A DNA stretch of 32,940 nt from DASWUD01 sp036401755. GTDB taxonomy: Bacteria > Pseudomonadota > Gammaproteobacteria > Thiohalomonadales > Thiohalomonadaceae. The position numbers were made by a program, and so were the translations under genes. How positions within the stretch are numbered: position 1 is the first letter of the stretch; each line of letters starts with the position of its first letter. The stretch is from NCBI GenBank assembly GCA_036401755.1, contig DASWUD010000244.1, positions 1-32,940 of the forward strand. The letters are read 5' to 3'. This document shows positions 16,289-24,003 of this stretch, piece after piece. The notes under the pieces were generated by a model. It made no database searches. It was not told the origin of the DNA and saw only the letters and a list, made by a program, of their open reading frames with translations.

Positions 16289-16864
16289 TCAGGGGAGATA
16301 GGGAAACTCTTCTACCTCCTCATCACCCCGTCTGGAGAGCAGGTTTCGACAGTATTCGGCCTCGTCAGTGGCACAGCGCAGGATCAACACGTAGTGTCCC
16401 TGTTCGATGGCCTCGTGCAGATGGTGCAGTTTCTCTTCGGGTACGCCCAGCTGATGAATAGCCACGGTAATTTCGGATAGCGCCGCGGCGCCAGCCATGG
16501 TCCCGCCGGCCAGTGCTGCGCCACTGATCGCCCCGGCGATCGCCTCGACGATGGGGCCGGCAGCGACAATGGGCCCGAGGCCTGGCAATATGAACATGCC
16601 AGCTGCGCCCGAGAGCAAGCCCCACAGGCCGCCCCAAAAGGCTCCCATGGTGCCCCAGGATTTCATTTTCTCGCCGACGCTGTTGTAGGAGATGCCCAGC
16701 AGGTCATCGCCCGATGAGCCGGCGCGTCCCAGCATGGAGAGGCTGTCCATCGGAAAGTCTTGCTCTATGAGTTCTTCGACCACCTGCTGCGCACGTTTCT
16801 GATCGCGCACAACGGCTACGAGGAGGCGCCGTTTCTGACCGAGTTTGATGTCGCTTTTTTTCAT
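16289..16864 (-). CDS. Glycine-rich hydrophobic protein with flanking alpha/beta halves
   Basis: This 191-residue protein of unknown function has three parts. Residues 11-47 look like a small alpha/beta unit (RRLLVAVVRDQKRAQQVVEELIEQDF) of the kind seen in general-stress (YflT/DUF1269-like) proteins. Residues about 71-128 are a Gly/Ala-rich hydrophobic stretch, suited to a glycine-zipper hairpin in the membrane. Residues 140-175 (VPEEKLHHLHEAIEQGHYVLILRC) look like a second alpha/beta unit, and the tail is acidic. The ATG at 16864 has AGGA upstream. It overlaps a possible 22-codon ORF in an ATGA arrangement and is followed by the DUF6763-like gene. A stress role is only an inference from resemblance. 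Confidence 0.7.
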   Translation of the reverse strand: MKKSDIKLGQKRRLLVAVVRDQKRAQQVVEELIEQDFPMDSLSMLGRAGSSGDDLLGISYNSVGEKMKSWGTMGAFWGGLWGLLSGAAGMFILPGLGPIVAAGPIVEAIAGAISGAALAGGTMAGAAALSEITVAIHQLGVPEEKLHHLHEAIEQGHYVLILRCATDEAEYCRNLLSRRGDEEVEEFPYLP

Positions 16865-16929
16865 AAGGTTATTCCTGTCGTATCGACGGACTTAACGCCC
16901 AGCGACGAGTGGGTTTGATTCAGGGACAT
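16861..16929 (-). CDS. Possible 22-codon small ORF or leader peptide
   Basis: An ATG at 16929 on the minus strand opens a 22-residue frame beginning MSLNQTHSSLGV and ending GITL, rich in Ser and Thr. It has a near-perfect ribosome-binding site (GGAGG, plus-strand CCTCC at 16938-16942) 8 nt upstream. Its TGA overlaps the ATG of the glycine-rich gene (ATGA), the hallmark of translational coupling. It is too short to be sure from sequence alone and resembles nothing I know. It could be a coupling leader, an attenuator peptide or a functional small protein. Confidence 0.45.
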   Translation of the reverse strand: MSLNQTHSSLGVKSVDTTGITL

Positions 16930-16966
16930 GAGGCGAGCCTCCACCTGAGTAGACAGGGTTTAATCA

Positions 16967-16995
16967 ATGATAGACGTGGCTTGCCCTGTTCTCTG
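16967..16995 (-). promoter_or_regulatory. Weak candidate promoter of the leftward unknown operon
   Basis: On the minus strand a TATCAT hexamer (16972-16967) could be a -10. The -35 position 17 nt upstream (about 16995-16990) is poor and falls inside the CTGTTC-N6-GAACAG palindrome. Start of transcription near 16960 would give a leader of about 30 nt before the small ORF. A poor -35 covered by a palindrome would suit an activator-dependent promoter, but this is speculation. Confidence 0.3.
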
Positions 16996-17003
16996 TAGAA
17001 CAG
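16986..17003. promoter_or_regulatory. Palindrome CTGTTC-N6-GAACAG, possible operator
   Basis: CTGTTC (16986-16991) and GAACAG (16998-17003) are perfect inverted repeats separated by TCTGTA. The site lies between the leftward unknown operon and the rnpB promoter (about 44 nt before the rnpB -35). The half-sites resemble LexA half-sites (CTGT/ACAG), but the spacing is N10 rather than N8 between them. It could be an operator for the leftward operon. The rest of 16930-17046 shows nothing else I can name. Confidence 0.4.
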
Positions 17004-17046
17004 TGGAAGAGCGGCACTCTCTACACCGTTTTGCCACTTGGAGGGA

Positions 17047-17074
17047 TTGAACTTGTGGCGAGAGGCTGTATCTT
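17047..17074 (+). promoter_or_regulatory. Sigma-70 promoter of rnpB
   Basis: TTGAAC (17047-17052), a 16-nt spacer and TATCTT (17069-17074) place the start of transcription at about 17081-17082, exactly where the P1 stem of RNase P RNA begins. Confidence 0.75.
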
Positions 17075-17081
17075 ATGCAGC

Positions 17082-17445
17082 GGAGTCGGCCAGACAGTCG
17101 CTGCCCCCTGACGGGGTGGAGGAAAGTCCGGGCTCCGCAGGGCAGGGTGCCAGGTAACGCCTGGGCGGCGCGAGCCGACGGAAAGTGCCACAGAGAAGAT
17201 ACCGCCGATGGCCCCGCAAGGGGATCAGGTAAGGGTGAAAAGGTGCGGTAAGAGCGCACCGCGCCGGTGGTAACACACGGCGGCACGGAAAACCCCACCC
17301 GGAGCAAGACCAAATAGGGGAACAGGCGGTGCAAGCCGCCACGTGTGGCCCGCACGGTTCCCGGGTAGGTCGCTTGAGGTGCCTGGTGACAGGTGACCCA
17401 GATGAATGGCTGTCCACGACAGAACCCGGCTTACCGGCCGACTCC
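17082..17445 (+). ncRNA. rnpB: RNase P RNA, bacterial type A
   Basis: This catalytic RNA removes 5' leaders from tRNA precursors, together with the RnpA protein. The ends pair to form P1: GGAGTCGGCC (17082-17091) with GGCCGACTCC (17436-17445). The universally conserved stretches are present: GAGGAAAGTCCGGGCTCC, CAGGGTGCCAGGTAACGCC, GGTGAAAAGGTGCGGTAAGAG, and the 3' CCACGACAGAACCCGGCTTA. A GCAA-capped stem lies at 17325-17340. Length is about 364 nt (377 in E. coli). The gene has its own promoter, ends in a T-run, and sits directly upstream of the dcw cluster, as in Pseudomonas. Confidence 0.97.
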
Positions 17446-17450
17446 TTTTT
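17436..17450 (+). terminator. 3' end of rnpB with T-run
   Basis: The 3' arm of the P1 stem is followed directly by TTTTT (17446-17450), which can serve as an intrinsic terminator. A second weak hairpin, AACCTA/TAGGTT at 17486-17501 followed by GATTTT, may act as a backup. The remaining DNA to 17612 is AT-rich and has no gene that I can support. Confidence 0.55.
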
Positions 17451-17612
17451 CTAACATATACCTCCCGAAGCAAGCCCTAACCTTAAACCTATTTCTAGGT
17501 TGATTTTACAACCCATTGATTATGGTGATTTCCTGCCATGGAAGGCATGTGGCTTTGCATGCACTTTTGCCTCTAAGTCACTGTGAAATAAGAAAGATTT
17601 ACCGTTAGTAGC

Positions 17613-17642
17613 TTGACAGTGGGAGGAGGTGCTACCTATAGT
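17613..17642 (+). promoter_or_regulatory. Sigma-70 promoter of the dcw cluster (Pmra)
   Basis: TTGACA (17613-17618), an 18-nt spacer and TATAGT (17637-17642) form a strong promoter, with a start near 17649. The -10 touches the first of four MraZ boxes, so MraZ binding would block initiation or early elongation. This is the only strong promoter seen ahead of the cluster; internal promoters were not resolved. Confidence 0.75.
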
Positions 17643-17676
17643 GGGACAAGGTGGATAGAAGTGGATCAAAGTGGGA
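17641..17676 (+). promoter_or_regulatory. Four MraZ-binding direct repeats
   Basis: GTGGGA (17641), GTGGAT (17651), GTGGAT (17661) and GTGGGA (17671) occur at exact 10-bp spacing, on one face of the helix, directly downstream of the -10. In E. coli, MraZ binds TGGGN repeats separated by 5 bp upstream of mraZ and represses the cluster. The number, spacing and place fit that model very well. The sites lie 24 nt before the mraZ start. Confidence 0.85.
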
Positions 17677-17700
17677 TAGGAATTTCCCAAAGGGGGGTTA

Positions 17701-18159
17701 GTGTTCCGGGGAGTCACAGAGCTCAGTCTTGACGCAAAGGGGCGTATGGCGATGCCAGCACGCTACCGCGAGCGTTTGCTTGAGCAGTGCAATGGCACCC
17801 TGGTCGTTACCATCGACACCCAGGAGAAATGTCTCGCCCTCTATCCTCTTCCCGAGTGGGAGATCATCCAGGCCAAACTCGACGCCCTGCCCAGCCTCAA
17901 TCCCCAAACCGCCATGATGAAACGCCTGTTGATGGGCAATGCTACCGATGTGGAGATGGACGGCAGCGGCCGCATTTTGGTGCCACCCACCCTGCGTAAA
18001 CATGCAGGCCTGGAGAAGCAGCTGGTGATGATCGGCCAGGGCAAGAAGTTTGAATTGTGGGATGGCTGTCAGTGGGAACAGCGGTCAGCCATCTGGCTGG
18101 AGCAGACCGCGCAGGGCATGGAGACGCTGCCTCCGGAATTGCAGTCGCTCTCCCTGTAG
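17701..18159 (+). CDS. mraZ: Transcriptional regulator MraZ
   Basis: MraZ is a ring-forming DNA-binding protein with two SpoVT/AbrB-like halves that represses its own operon. The 152-residue product (152 in E. coli) starts at GTG 17701 with MFRGVTELSLDAKGRMAMPARYR. The DAKGR motif (11-15) of the first half and DGSGRILVPPTLRKHAGL of the second are clear. A purine-rich AAAGGGGGG site precedes the start. It lies directly downstream of its predicted boxes, and rsmH follows 2 nt after the stop. It is the first gene of the dcw cluster. Confidence 0.97.
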   Translation: MFRGVTELSLDAKGRMAMPARYRERLLEQCNGTLVVTIDTQEKCLALYPLPEWEIIQAKLDALPSLNPQTAMMKRLLMGNATDVEMDGSGRILVPPTLRKHAGLEKQLVMIGQGKKFELWDGCQWEQRSAIWLEQTAQGMETLPPELQSLSL

Positions 18160-18161
18160 CC

Positions 18162-19103
18162 ATGGCACAGGAGGAACTGACACATCGCCCGGTGCTGCTG
18201 AACGAGGTGCTGGAGGCGCTCAATATTCGGTCCGACGGTATCTATCTCGACGGTACCTTCGGACGTGGCGGTCACGCTCGGGCTGTGCTGACACGGCTCG
18301 GGCCACAGGGACGGCTGCTGGCGACTGACAAGGACCCGGCGGCGATTGAGACGGGACGGAGACTGATGGCGGAAGACGCAAGGTTTGGTATCGTGCAGGG
18401 GAGTTACACCATGCTCGGTCATGAGGCGAAGCAGCGCGGTTGGGCGGGGAAGGTGAGCGGTATCCTTCTCGACCTGGGCGTCTCTTCGCCGCAACTCGAC
18501 GATGCCAGCCGCGGCTTCAGTTTCCGCAGCGACGGTCCGCTCGATATGCGTATGGATACCACTGCCGGCGAAAGTGCCGCCGCGTGGCTGGCGCACGCCG
18601 CGGAGCGCGAGATCGCCGACGTGCTGTTCGAGTATGGTGAGGAGCGCCATGCCAAGCGCATCGCGCGCGCCATCGTCAAAACGCGCGAGAGCGAAGGGCC
18701 GATCCAGACCACTGGCCGCCTGGCCGAAGTGGTCGCAGCCGCCAATCCGTCGTGGGAACGCGACAAGCATCCTGCCACCCGCAGCTTTCAGGCGATCCGC
18801 ATTCACATCAATGGCGAGCTTAATGAGCTAGAGCAGTTTCTGCCCCAGTGTATTGAGCTGCTGGCCCCCGGCGGGCGGCTCGCCATCATCAGCTTCCACT
18901 CGCTGGAGGACCGCCGCGTCAAGCGCTTCATCCGCGACGAGGCGCGTGGTGATGATTTCCCTCCCGATTTGCCGATCACCGCCGATCAGCTTCACGCGCG
19001 GCTGCGCCCGGTAGGCAAGGCGATCTACGCCGGTGCCGACGAAGTGCGCGACAATCCGCGCGCCCGCAGCGCCGTGCTGCGCGTCGCCGAGAGGTGCGCC
19101 TGA
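18162..19103 (+). CDS. rsmH: 16S rRNA m4C1402 methyltransferase
   Basis: RsmH (MraW) uses SAM to N4-methylate C1402 in the decoding centre of 16S rRNA. From ATG 18162 the product has 313 residues, the same as E. coli, and begins MAQEELTHRPVLLNEVLEAL. The SAM-binding loop is DGTFGRGGH (30-38), followed by LLDLGVSSPQLDDASRGFSF. The C-terminal half holds RTFQ-type AIRIHINGELNEL and LAIISFHSLEDRRVK. A longer frame reaching back to 18057 overlaps mraZ and is rejected. The stop overlaps the ftsL start by one base (TGATG). Confidence 0.97.
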   Translation: MAQEELTHRPVLLNEVLEALNIRSDGIYLDGTFGRGGHARAVLTRLGPQGRLLATDKDPAAIETGRRLMAEDARFGIVQGSYTMLGHEAKQRGWAGKVSGILLDLGVSSPQLDDASRGFSFRSDGPLDMRMDTTAGESAAAWLAHAAEREIADVLFEYGEERHAKRIARAIVKTRESEGPIQTTGRLAEVVAAANPSWERDKHPATRSFQAIRIHINGELNELEQFLPQCIELLAPGGRLAIISFHSLEDRRVKRFIRDEARGDDFPPDLPITADQLHARLRPVGKAIYAGADEVRDNPRARSAVLRVAERCA

Positions 19104-19366
19104 TGGGCAAGATGTCGCTCACCCTGCTGGCTGTGGCGGTGTTCGTCAGTGCCATCGCTGTGATCTATTCCATTCATCAGTCGCGCAAGCTGTTTGTGCA
19201 GTTGCAGTCGCTGCAGGTACAGCGTGACGAGATGGATGTGGAGTGGGGACGGCTGCAGCTGGAGCAGAGTACCTGGGCCACCGATGCGCGCATCGAGGAG
19301 CTGGCCCGCCGCAAACTCGACATGATAATCCCGGCAGCCGGTGCCGTAGTGATGGTGAGGCCATGA
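19103..19366 (+). CDS. ftsL: Cell division protein FtsL
   Basis: FtsL is a small bitopic divisome protein that forms a complex with FtsB and FtsQ and helps activate FtsWI. From ATG 19103 the product has 87 residues. It has a short cytoplasmic N terminus, a membrane segment (about 4-22) and a periplasmic coiled-coil-like heptad region (about 25-60: LFVQLQSLQVQRDEMDVEW). The place between rsmH and ftsI supports the call, since FtsL is poorly conserved. A GAGAGG site lies 8 nt upstream. The stop overlaps ftsI in an ATGA arrangement. Confidence 0.93.
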   Translation: MGKMSLTLLAVAVFVSAIAVIYSIHQSRKLFVQLQSLQVQRDEMDVEWGRLQLEQSTWATDARIEELARRKLDMIIPAAGAVVMVRP

Positions 19367-21081
19367 GCGACGCTGCGCCTCCCCAACTCCCACGCGGTCG
19401 CCTGTTTTTCGTGGCGGGATTGCTGGCACTGGCTGGTGGTGCACTGCTGGTACGCCTGCTGGAGCTCCATCTGCTGCAGGGGGATTTTCTGCAGAATCAG
19501 GGTGATGCGCGCTACCTGCGCGTGGTGTCGGTGGCGGCCCATCGCGGCATGATTACCGACCGTAACGGTGAACCGCTGGCGGTAAGCACACCGGTCGATT
19601 CGGTGTGGGTCAATCCCAAGGAGTTCATCAACGGCCGCGAGCAGTGGCGCCAGCTGGCCAAACTGCTGGAGCTTACCCCGGACTCGATCGAACGCTTGAT
19701 GGCGCAGCGCATGGACAAGGAGTTTGTCTATCTGCGCCGGCAGATCCCGCCGGAACTGGGCGAGCGGGTAATGGCGCTGGCCATCCCGGGTGTGTCGTTG
19801 CAACGCGAATACCGCCGCTACTATCCCAGCAGTGAAGTGGGTGCCCACGTGGTCGGTTTTACCAACGTGGATGATGTGGGGCAGGAGGGGGTCGAGTTGA
19901 TGCTCGACAACGCCCTGCGCGGTGAGCCGGGGGCCAAGCGGGTGCTCAAGGATCGCCTCGGCCGTATCATCGCCAACGTGGAGAGCATCAGCGATCCGCG
20001 CCCGGGGCACGACGTGCGTCTCAGCATCGATCGCCGCCTGCAGTATCTCGCCTACCGCGAGCTGAAGGCAGCTGTGCTGCGCAATCGTGCCAAGGCCGGC
20101 ACCGCCGTGATCATCGATGTGCAGAGCGGTGAGGTGCTGGCGGCGGTCAACCAGCCGGCCTACAACCCCAACAATCGCGAGGACCTCGCTGGCGCGCGCT
20201 ACCGCAATCGTGCCGTGACCGATGTCTTCGAGCCCGGTTCGACGGTCAAGCCGTTTACCATCGCCATGGCGCTGGAGAGCGGCAAATACCGGCCAGACTC
20301 GCGGATCGACACCAGCCCGGGCCTGATCAAGATGGCCAGTTACACAATTCGTGATCACCACAATCTGGGCACCATCGACCTTACGACGCTGCTGCAAAAG
20401 TCGAGCAATGTCGGCGCCAGCCGTGTCGCATTATCACTGGAGTCGAAGAGTCTGTGGGACGCCTTCACCCACGTAGGGTTCGGTTATGGCACCGGTTCGG
20501 GATTTCCGGGTGAGGCTTCGGGATTGCTCAAGCACTACCGTGACTGGCGACCGGTGGAACACGCCACACTCTCTTACGGTTACGGCATGTCGGTGACCGC
20601 GCTGCAACTGGCACAGGCCTATACGGTGCTGGCGGGTGACGGCCGCTTGCGGCCTGTCACTTTCCTGGCGCGCGAGGCGAACGAGATCCCCGCGGGCGTG
20701 CCCGCCTTCAAGGCAGAGACCATGCAGGCGGTGCGCACCATGCTGGAGAGCGTTACCCAGGAGGGCGGAACCGGCACGCTGGCACGCGTCTCGGGTTATC
20801 GCGTGGCGGGCAAGACGGGCACGGTGCGCAAGCTCGGCCCCAATGGTTACAGCGATGAGAACTATTTCTCCCTCTTCGCCGGGATGGCTCCAGCGAGCAA
20901 TCCGCGTCTGGCGATGGTGGTGATCATCGACGAGCCGACGGGCGATCAATATTACGGAGGTGCGGTGTCAGCGCCGGTGTTCGGCCGGGTGATAGATGGC
21001 GCACTGCGCCTGATGAACATTCCACCCGACGACATCAAACCGGATGCCGCACGTCTTGCCATGGCGGAGGGTACGCGATGA
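19363..21081 (+). CDS. ftsI: Septal peptidoglycan transpeptidase (PBP3)
   Basis: FtsI is the beta-lactam-sensitive transpeptidase that cross-links septal peptidoglycan together with FtsW. From ATG 19363 the product has 572 residues (588 in E. coli). A membrane anchor lies at about 13-33, and the pedestal domain has RGMITDRNG (61-69). The transpeptidase domain has the nucleophile motif STVK (S293-K296), SSN (S347-N349) and KTGT (484-487), all intact. The start overlaps ftsL by 4 nt, and the stop overlaps murE. The open frame extends upstream to 19243 inside ftsL, but that part is not conserved. Confidence 0.98.
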   Translation: MSDAAPPQLPRGRLFFVAGLLALAGGALLVRLLELHLLQGDFLQNQGDARYLRVVSVAAHRGMITDRNGEPLAVSTPVDSVWVNPKEFINGREQWRQLAKLLELTPDSIERLMAQRMDKEFVYLRRQIPPELGERVMALAIPGVSLQREYRRYYPSSEVGAHVVGFTNVDDVGQEGVELMLDNALRGEPGAKRVLKDRLGRIIANVESISDPRPGHDVRLSIDRRLQYLAYRELKAAVLRNRAKAGTAVIIDVQSGEVLAAVNQPAYNPNNREDLAGARYRNRAVTDVFEPGSTVKPFTIAMALESGKYRPDSRIDTSPGLIKMASYTIRDHHNLGTIDLTTLLQKSSNVGASRVALSLESKSLWDAFTHVGFGYGTGSGFPGEASGLLKHYRDWRPVEHATLSYGYGMSVTALQLAQAYTVLAGDGRLRPVTFLAREANEIPAGVPAFKAETMQAVRTMLESVTQEGGTGTLARVSGYRVAGKTGTVRKLGPNGYSDENYFSLFAGMAPASNPRLAMVVIIDEPTGDQYYGGAVSAPVFGRVIDGALRLMNIPPDDIKPDAARLAMAEGTR

Positions 21082-22628
21082 TGGCCGCACGTCAAAACAG
21101 CAGCGCGCTTCAAAGTCTGGCCACCTTGTTGGCGGGGCTCGCCACGGTCGATATACGCAATGACGTGGAGATCCGCGGCATCACTCTCGACAGCCGCAAG
21201 GTCCAACCGGGCTATCTCTTTATCGCCACCGCTGGCTCGCGTCACCACGGCGCGACCTTTATCGACCAGGCACTACGCAGCGGCGCCGCGGCGGTGGTGG
21301 CGGAGGCCGCGAACGGGGTGGTGCTGCCCGAAGGACCACTGCGGGTCGAGGGGCGCAGTGTGCCGCTGATTGCCGTGGAAAACCTGCGCCAGCAGATCGG
21401 TCTCATCGCCGAGCGTTTCTTCGCGGAGCCAACCGCCAAGATGTTTGTCGCCGGTGTCACCGGTACCAACGGCAAAACCTCGGTGAGCCACTTCATCGCC
21501 CAGGTATTGAGCGGGCGCGGCGCCTGTGGGCTGGTGGGCACGCTGGGCAGCGGGCTCTACGGCCAACTGGGTGATATCGCCGGACGCACTACCCCCGATG
21601 CGGTGACGCTTCATGAAAATATTGCGCAGATGTTTGCGGCCGGTGCACGTCAGGTGGTGATGGAGGTCTCCTCCCACGGTCTCGATCAGGGACGGGTGGC
21701 GGGGGTGGCCTTCGATGTGGCGATCTTTACCAATCTCACCCATGAACATCTCGACTACCACGGTGACATGGCGAGCTACGCCGCCGCCACGCGCCGTCTG
21801 TTCGACATGCCGGGCATTCACACCGCGGTGGTGAATGCCGATGATGCCTTTGGTCGTGCGTGGCTCACGGAGTTGGCGGGACAGGTCGAACGGATCAGTT
21901 ACGGACTGGAAATGGGCGAGGCGATCACGGCAGGCATTCAGCCGACTCTTTATGGCCACGATCTGACACTGCATAGCCACGGTTTGGCGATGACGGTCAC
22001 CTCGCCATGGGGTGAGGCGCGTCTCGAAACCGGACTTGTCGGCCGTTTCAATGCCAGCAACCTGCTCGCCGCACTTGGTGGTTTGATCGCTGCAGGCCTC
22101 TCCTTCGACGAGGCCTGCAGCGGGCTCTGCCAGGTAAGTACCGTACCCGGTCGCATGGAGCGCTTTGGTGGTGAAGGGGGCGATCCGCTGGTGGTGGTCG
22201 ACTACGCCCACACCCCCGATGCCCTGGAGCAGGTACTCAAGGCGGCAGATGATCATTGCACGGGCCATCTCTGGTGCGTGTTCGGTTGCGGCGGCAATCG
22301 TGACAGCGCGAAGCGGCCGCTGATGGGGCGCGTGGCGGAGACCTATGCCGACTGTGTGATCATCACCGACGACAATCCGCGTGACGAGGATCCCTACACG
22401 ATCATCGAGGGGATCCTCTCCGGCATGGCCGATCCCGATCGCCCCTATGTGATTCGTGATCGTGAAGCGGCGATCGCGCGCGCCATCGCCCTCTGCCATG
22501 GCGGGGATGTGGTGGTGGTGGCCGGCAAGGGTCATGAAACGGAACAGGAGATCGCCGGCAAGAAGTATCCATTCAGTGATCGCGAGGTGGTGGCACACAT
22601 CGTCAGTACAAGAGGCCACCATGGCTGA
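21078..22628 (+). CDS. murE: UDP-MurNAc-tripeptide synthetase (meso-DAP adding)
   Basis: MurE adds meso-diaminopimelate to UDP-MurNAc-Ala-Glu, using ATP, in the cytoplasm. The 516-residue product (495 in E. coli) has the N-terminal UDP-binding domain (SRKVQPGYLFIA), the ATP loop GTNGKTS (129-135), and the DNPR motif (D432-R435) that marks meso-DAP rather than lysine specificity. The start is in ATGATGG: ATG 21078 overlaps the ftsI stop, and ATG 21081 is an equally possible start one codon later. It overlaps murF by 8 nt. Confidence 0.97.
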   Translation: MMAARQNSSALQSLATLLAGLATVDIRNDVEIRGITLDSRKVQPGYLFIATAGSRHHGATFIDQALRSGAAAVVAEAANGVVLPEGPLRVEGRSVPLIAVENLRQQIGLIAERFFAEPTAKMFVAGVTGTNGKTSVSHFIAQVLSGRGACGLVGTLGSGLYGQLGDIAGRTTPDAVTLHENIAQMFAAGARQVVMEVSSHGLDQGRVAGVAFDVAIFTNLTHEHLDYHGDMASYAAATRRLFDMPGIHTAVVNADDAFGRAWLTELAGQVERISYGLEMGEAITAGIQPTLYGHDLTLHSHGLAMTVTSPWGEARLETGLVGRFNASNLLAALGGLIAAGLSFDEACSGLCQVSTVPGRMERFGGEGGDPLVVVDYAHTPDALEQVLKAADDHCTGHLWCVFGCGGNRDSAKRPLMGRVAETYADCVIITDDNPRDEDPYTIIEGILSGMADPDRPYVIRDREAAIARAIALCHGGDVVVVAGKGHETEQEIAGKKYPFSDREVVAHIVSTRGHHG

Positions 22629-24000
22629 AGCGAATAACACTGCCATGACTCCGGAAGGGATCGCTACGACGCTATCGCAGGTGGCCGCGTGGGTGAATGG
22701 CCGCTTGGTAGGCGATGACGGCACCTTCCATGGGGCGGGCAGCGATTCGCGCTTCCTCGCCAGGGGCATGCTGTTCATCGCCCTGAAAGGGCCGAATCAC
22801 GACGGCCACGATCATGTGGCCGGGGCGGCAGAGCGCGGTGCCGCCGCCGCGCTGGTAGAGCGCGAACTTGCGGTGCCGATCCCACAGATCATCGTGACCA
22901 ATACGCTGTTGGCACTGGGGCAGCTGGGGGCGGCGTGGCGTCAACAGCTGGGCCTGCCACTGGTGGCGATCACCGGCAGCAATGGTAAGACCACCACCAA
23001 GGAGATGACCGCCGCGATCCTCTCCCGTGCCGGCAAGACGCTGGCCACGCGCGGCAATCTGAACAACGACATCGGCGTGCCGCTCACCCTGCTGCGCCTC
23101 GATTCAAGCTATCGCTTCGGCGTGATCGAAATGGGCGCCAACCACCCGGGCGAGATCGCCTATCTGGTCAAGCTGGCCCGGCCGCAAGTGGCGGTGATCA
23201 CCAATGCCGGTGCCGCGCATCTGGAAGGGTTCGGCTCCATTGAAGGGGTGGCACGCGCCAAGGGGGAGATCTATGGCGCGCTCGCTGCCGATGGCGTCGC
23301 GGTGATCAACGCCGATGATGCCCATGCCGATCTGTGGCGCTCCCTGGTATCTCACTGCCGGGTACTGAGCTTTGGGATCGACAAGTCCGCCGAGGTAAGC
23401 GCGCAGTGGCAGGGCGATGTGCATGGTTCGCGACTGCAGCTGCACACCCCTGCAGGCAAGGCCGAGGTGAAGCTGGCGCTGCCGGGCCGTCACAATGTAT
23501 TGAACGCACTGGCGGCAACTGCAGCGGCACTGGCCATGGGTGTCGGGCTCGATGCCGTCGTTGCAGGATTGGAAGGGCTCGCGCCCGTGGGTGGACGTTT
23601 GCAGATCCGCACGGGCATCCAGGGGGCCACCATCATCGACGACAGCTACAACGCCAATCCGGTGTCGTTGCGCGCCGGCATCGATGTGCTGGCCGCCTGC
23701 AAGGGGCGGCGCTTTCTGGCGCTGGGCGATATGGGGGAATTGGGTGCCGATGCAGAACGGCTTCACGCCGCGGCAGGTACTTACGCACGGCAGGCGGGTA
23801 TCGATGGGTTATACGCTACGGGGCCGCTGAGCAGAGAGGCGGTCGAAGCGTTCGGCAAGGGGGGCTACCACTTTGCCGATCAACAACAACTGATAGCCGC
23901 GCTGAAGCCCGAGCTGGATAACGGGGTAACAGTGCTGGTCAAAGGGTCGCGCAGCAGCCGCATGGAGCGGGTCGTGGCTGGGCTGACCGAGGTGCAGTAA
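22621..24000 (+). CDS. murF: UDP-MurNAc-pentapeptide synthetase
   Basis: MurF joins D-Ala-D-Ala to the UDP-MurNAc-tripeptide, the last cytoplasmic step before MraY. From ATG 22621 the product has 459 residues (452 in E. coli). The ATP loop is GSNGKTTTKE (from 119), followed by NLNNDIGVPLTLL, FGVIEMGANHPGEI and IDDSYNANPVSL, all typical of MurF. The start overlaps murE by 8 nt, with an AGAGG site about 7 nt upstream. ATG 22645 is an alternative. The longer frame back to 22456 lies inside murE and is rejected. mraY starts 3 nt after the stop. Confidence 0.97.
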   Translation: MAEANNTAMTPEGIATTLSQVAAWVNGRLVGDDGTFHGAGSDSRFLARGMLFIALKGPNHDGHDHVAGAAERGAAAALVERELAVPIPQIIVTNTLLALGQLGAAWRQQLGLPLVAITGSNGKTTTKEMTAAILSRAGKTLATRGNLNNDIGVPLTLLRLDSSYRFGVIEMGANHPGEIAYLVKLARPQVAVITNAGAAHLEGFGSIEGVARAKGEIYGALAADGVAVINADDAHADLWRSLVSHCRVLSFGIDKSAEVSAQWQGDVHGSRLQLHTPAGKAEVKLALPGRHNVLNALAATAAALAMGVGLDAVVAGLEGLAPVGGRLQIRTGIQGATIIDDSYNANPVSLRAGIDVLAACKGRRFLALGDMGELGADAERLHAAAGTYARQAGIDGLYATGPLSREAVEAFGKGGYHFADQQQLIAALKPELDNGVTVLVKGSRSSRMERVVAGLTEVQ

Positions 24001-24003
24001 GAG

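Noticed and set aside
17451..17612. Possible short gene between rnpB and mraZ
   Set aside because: AT-rich DNA with a TGCATGCA palindrome and weak hairpins, but no frame with a good ribosome-binding site or recognisable product.
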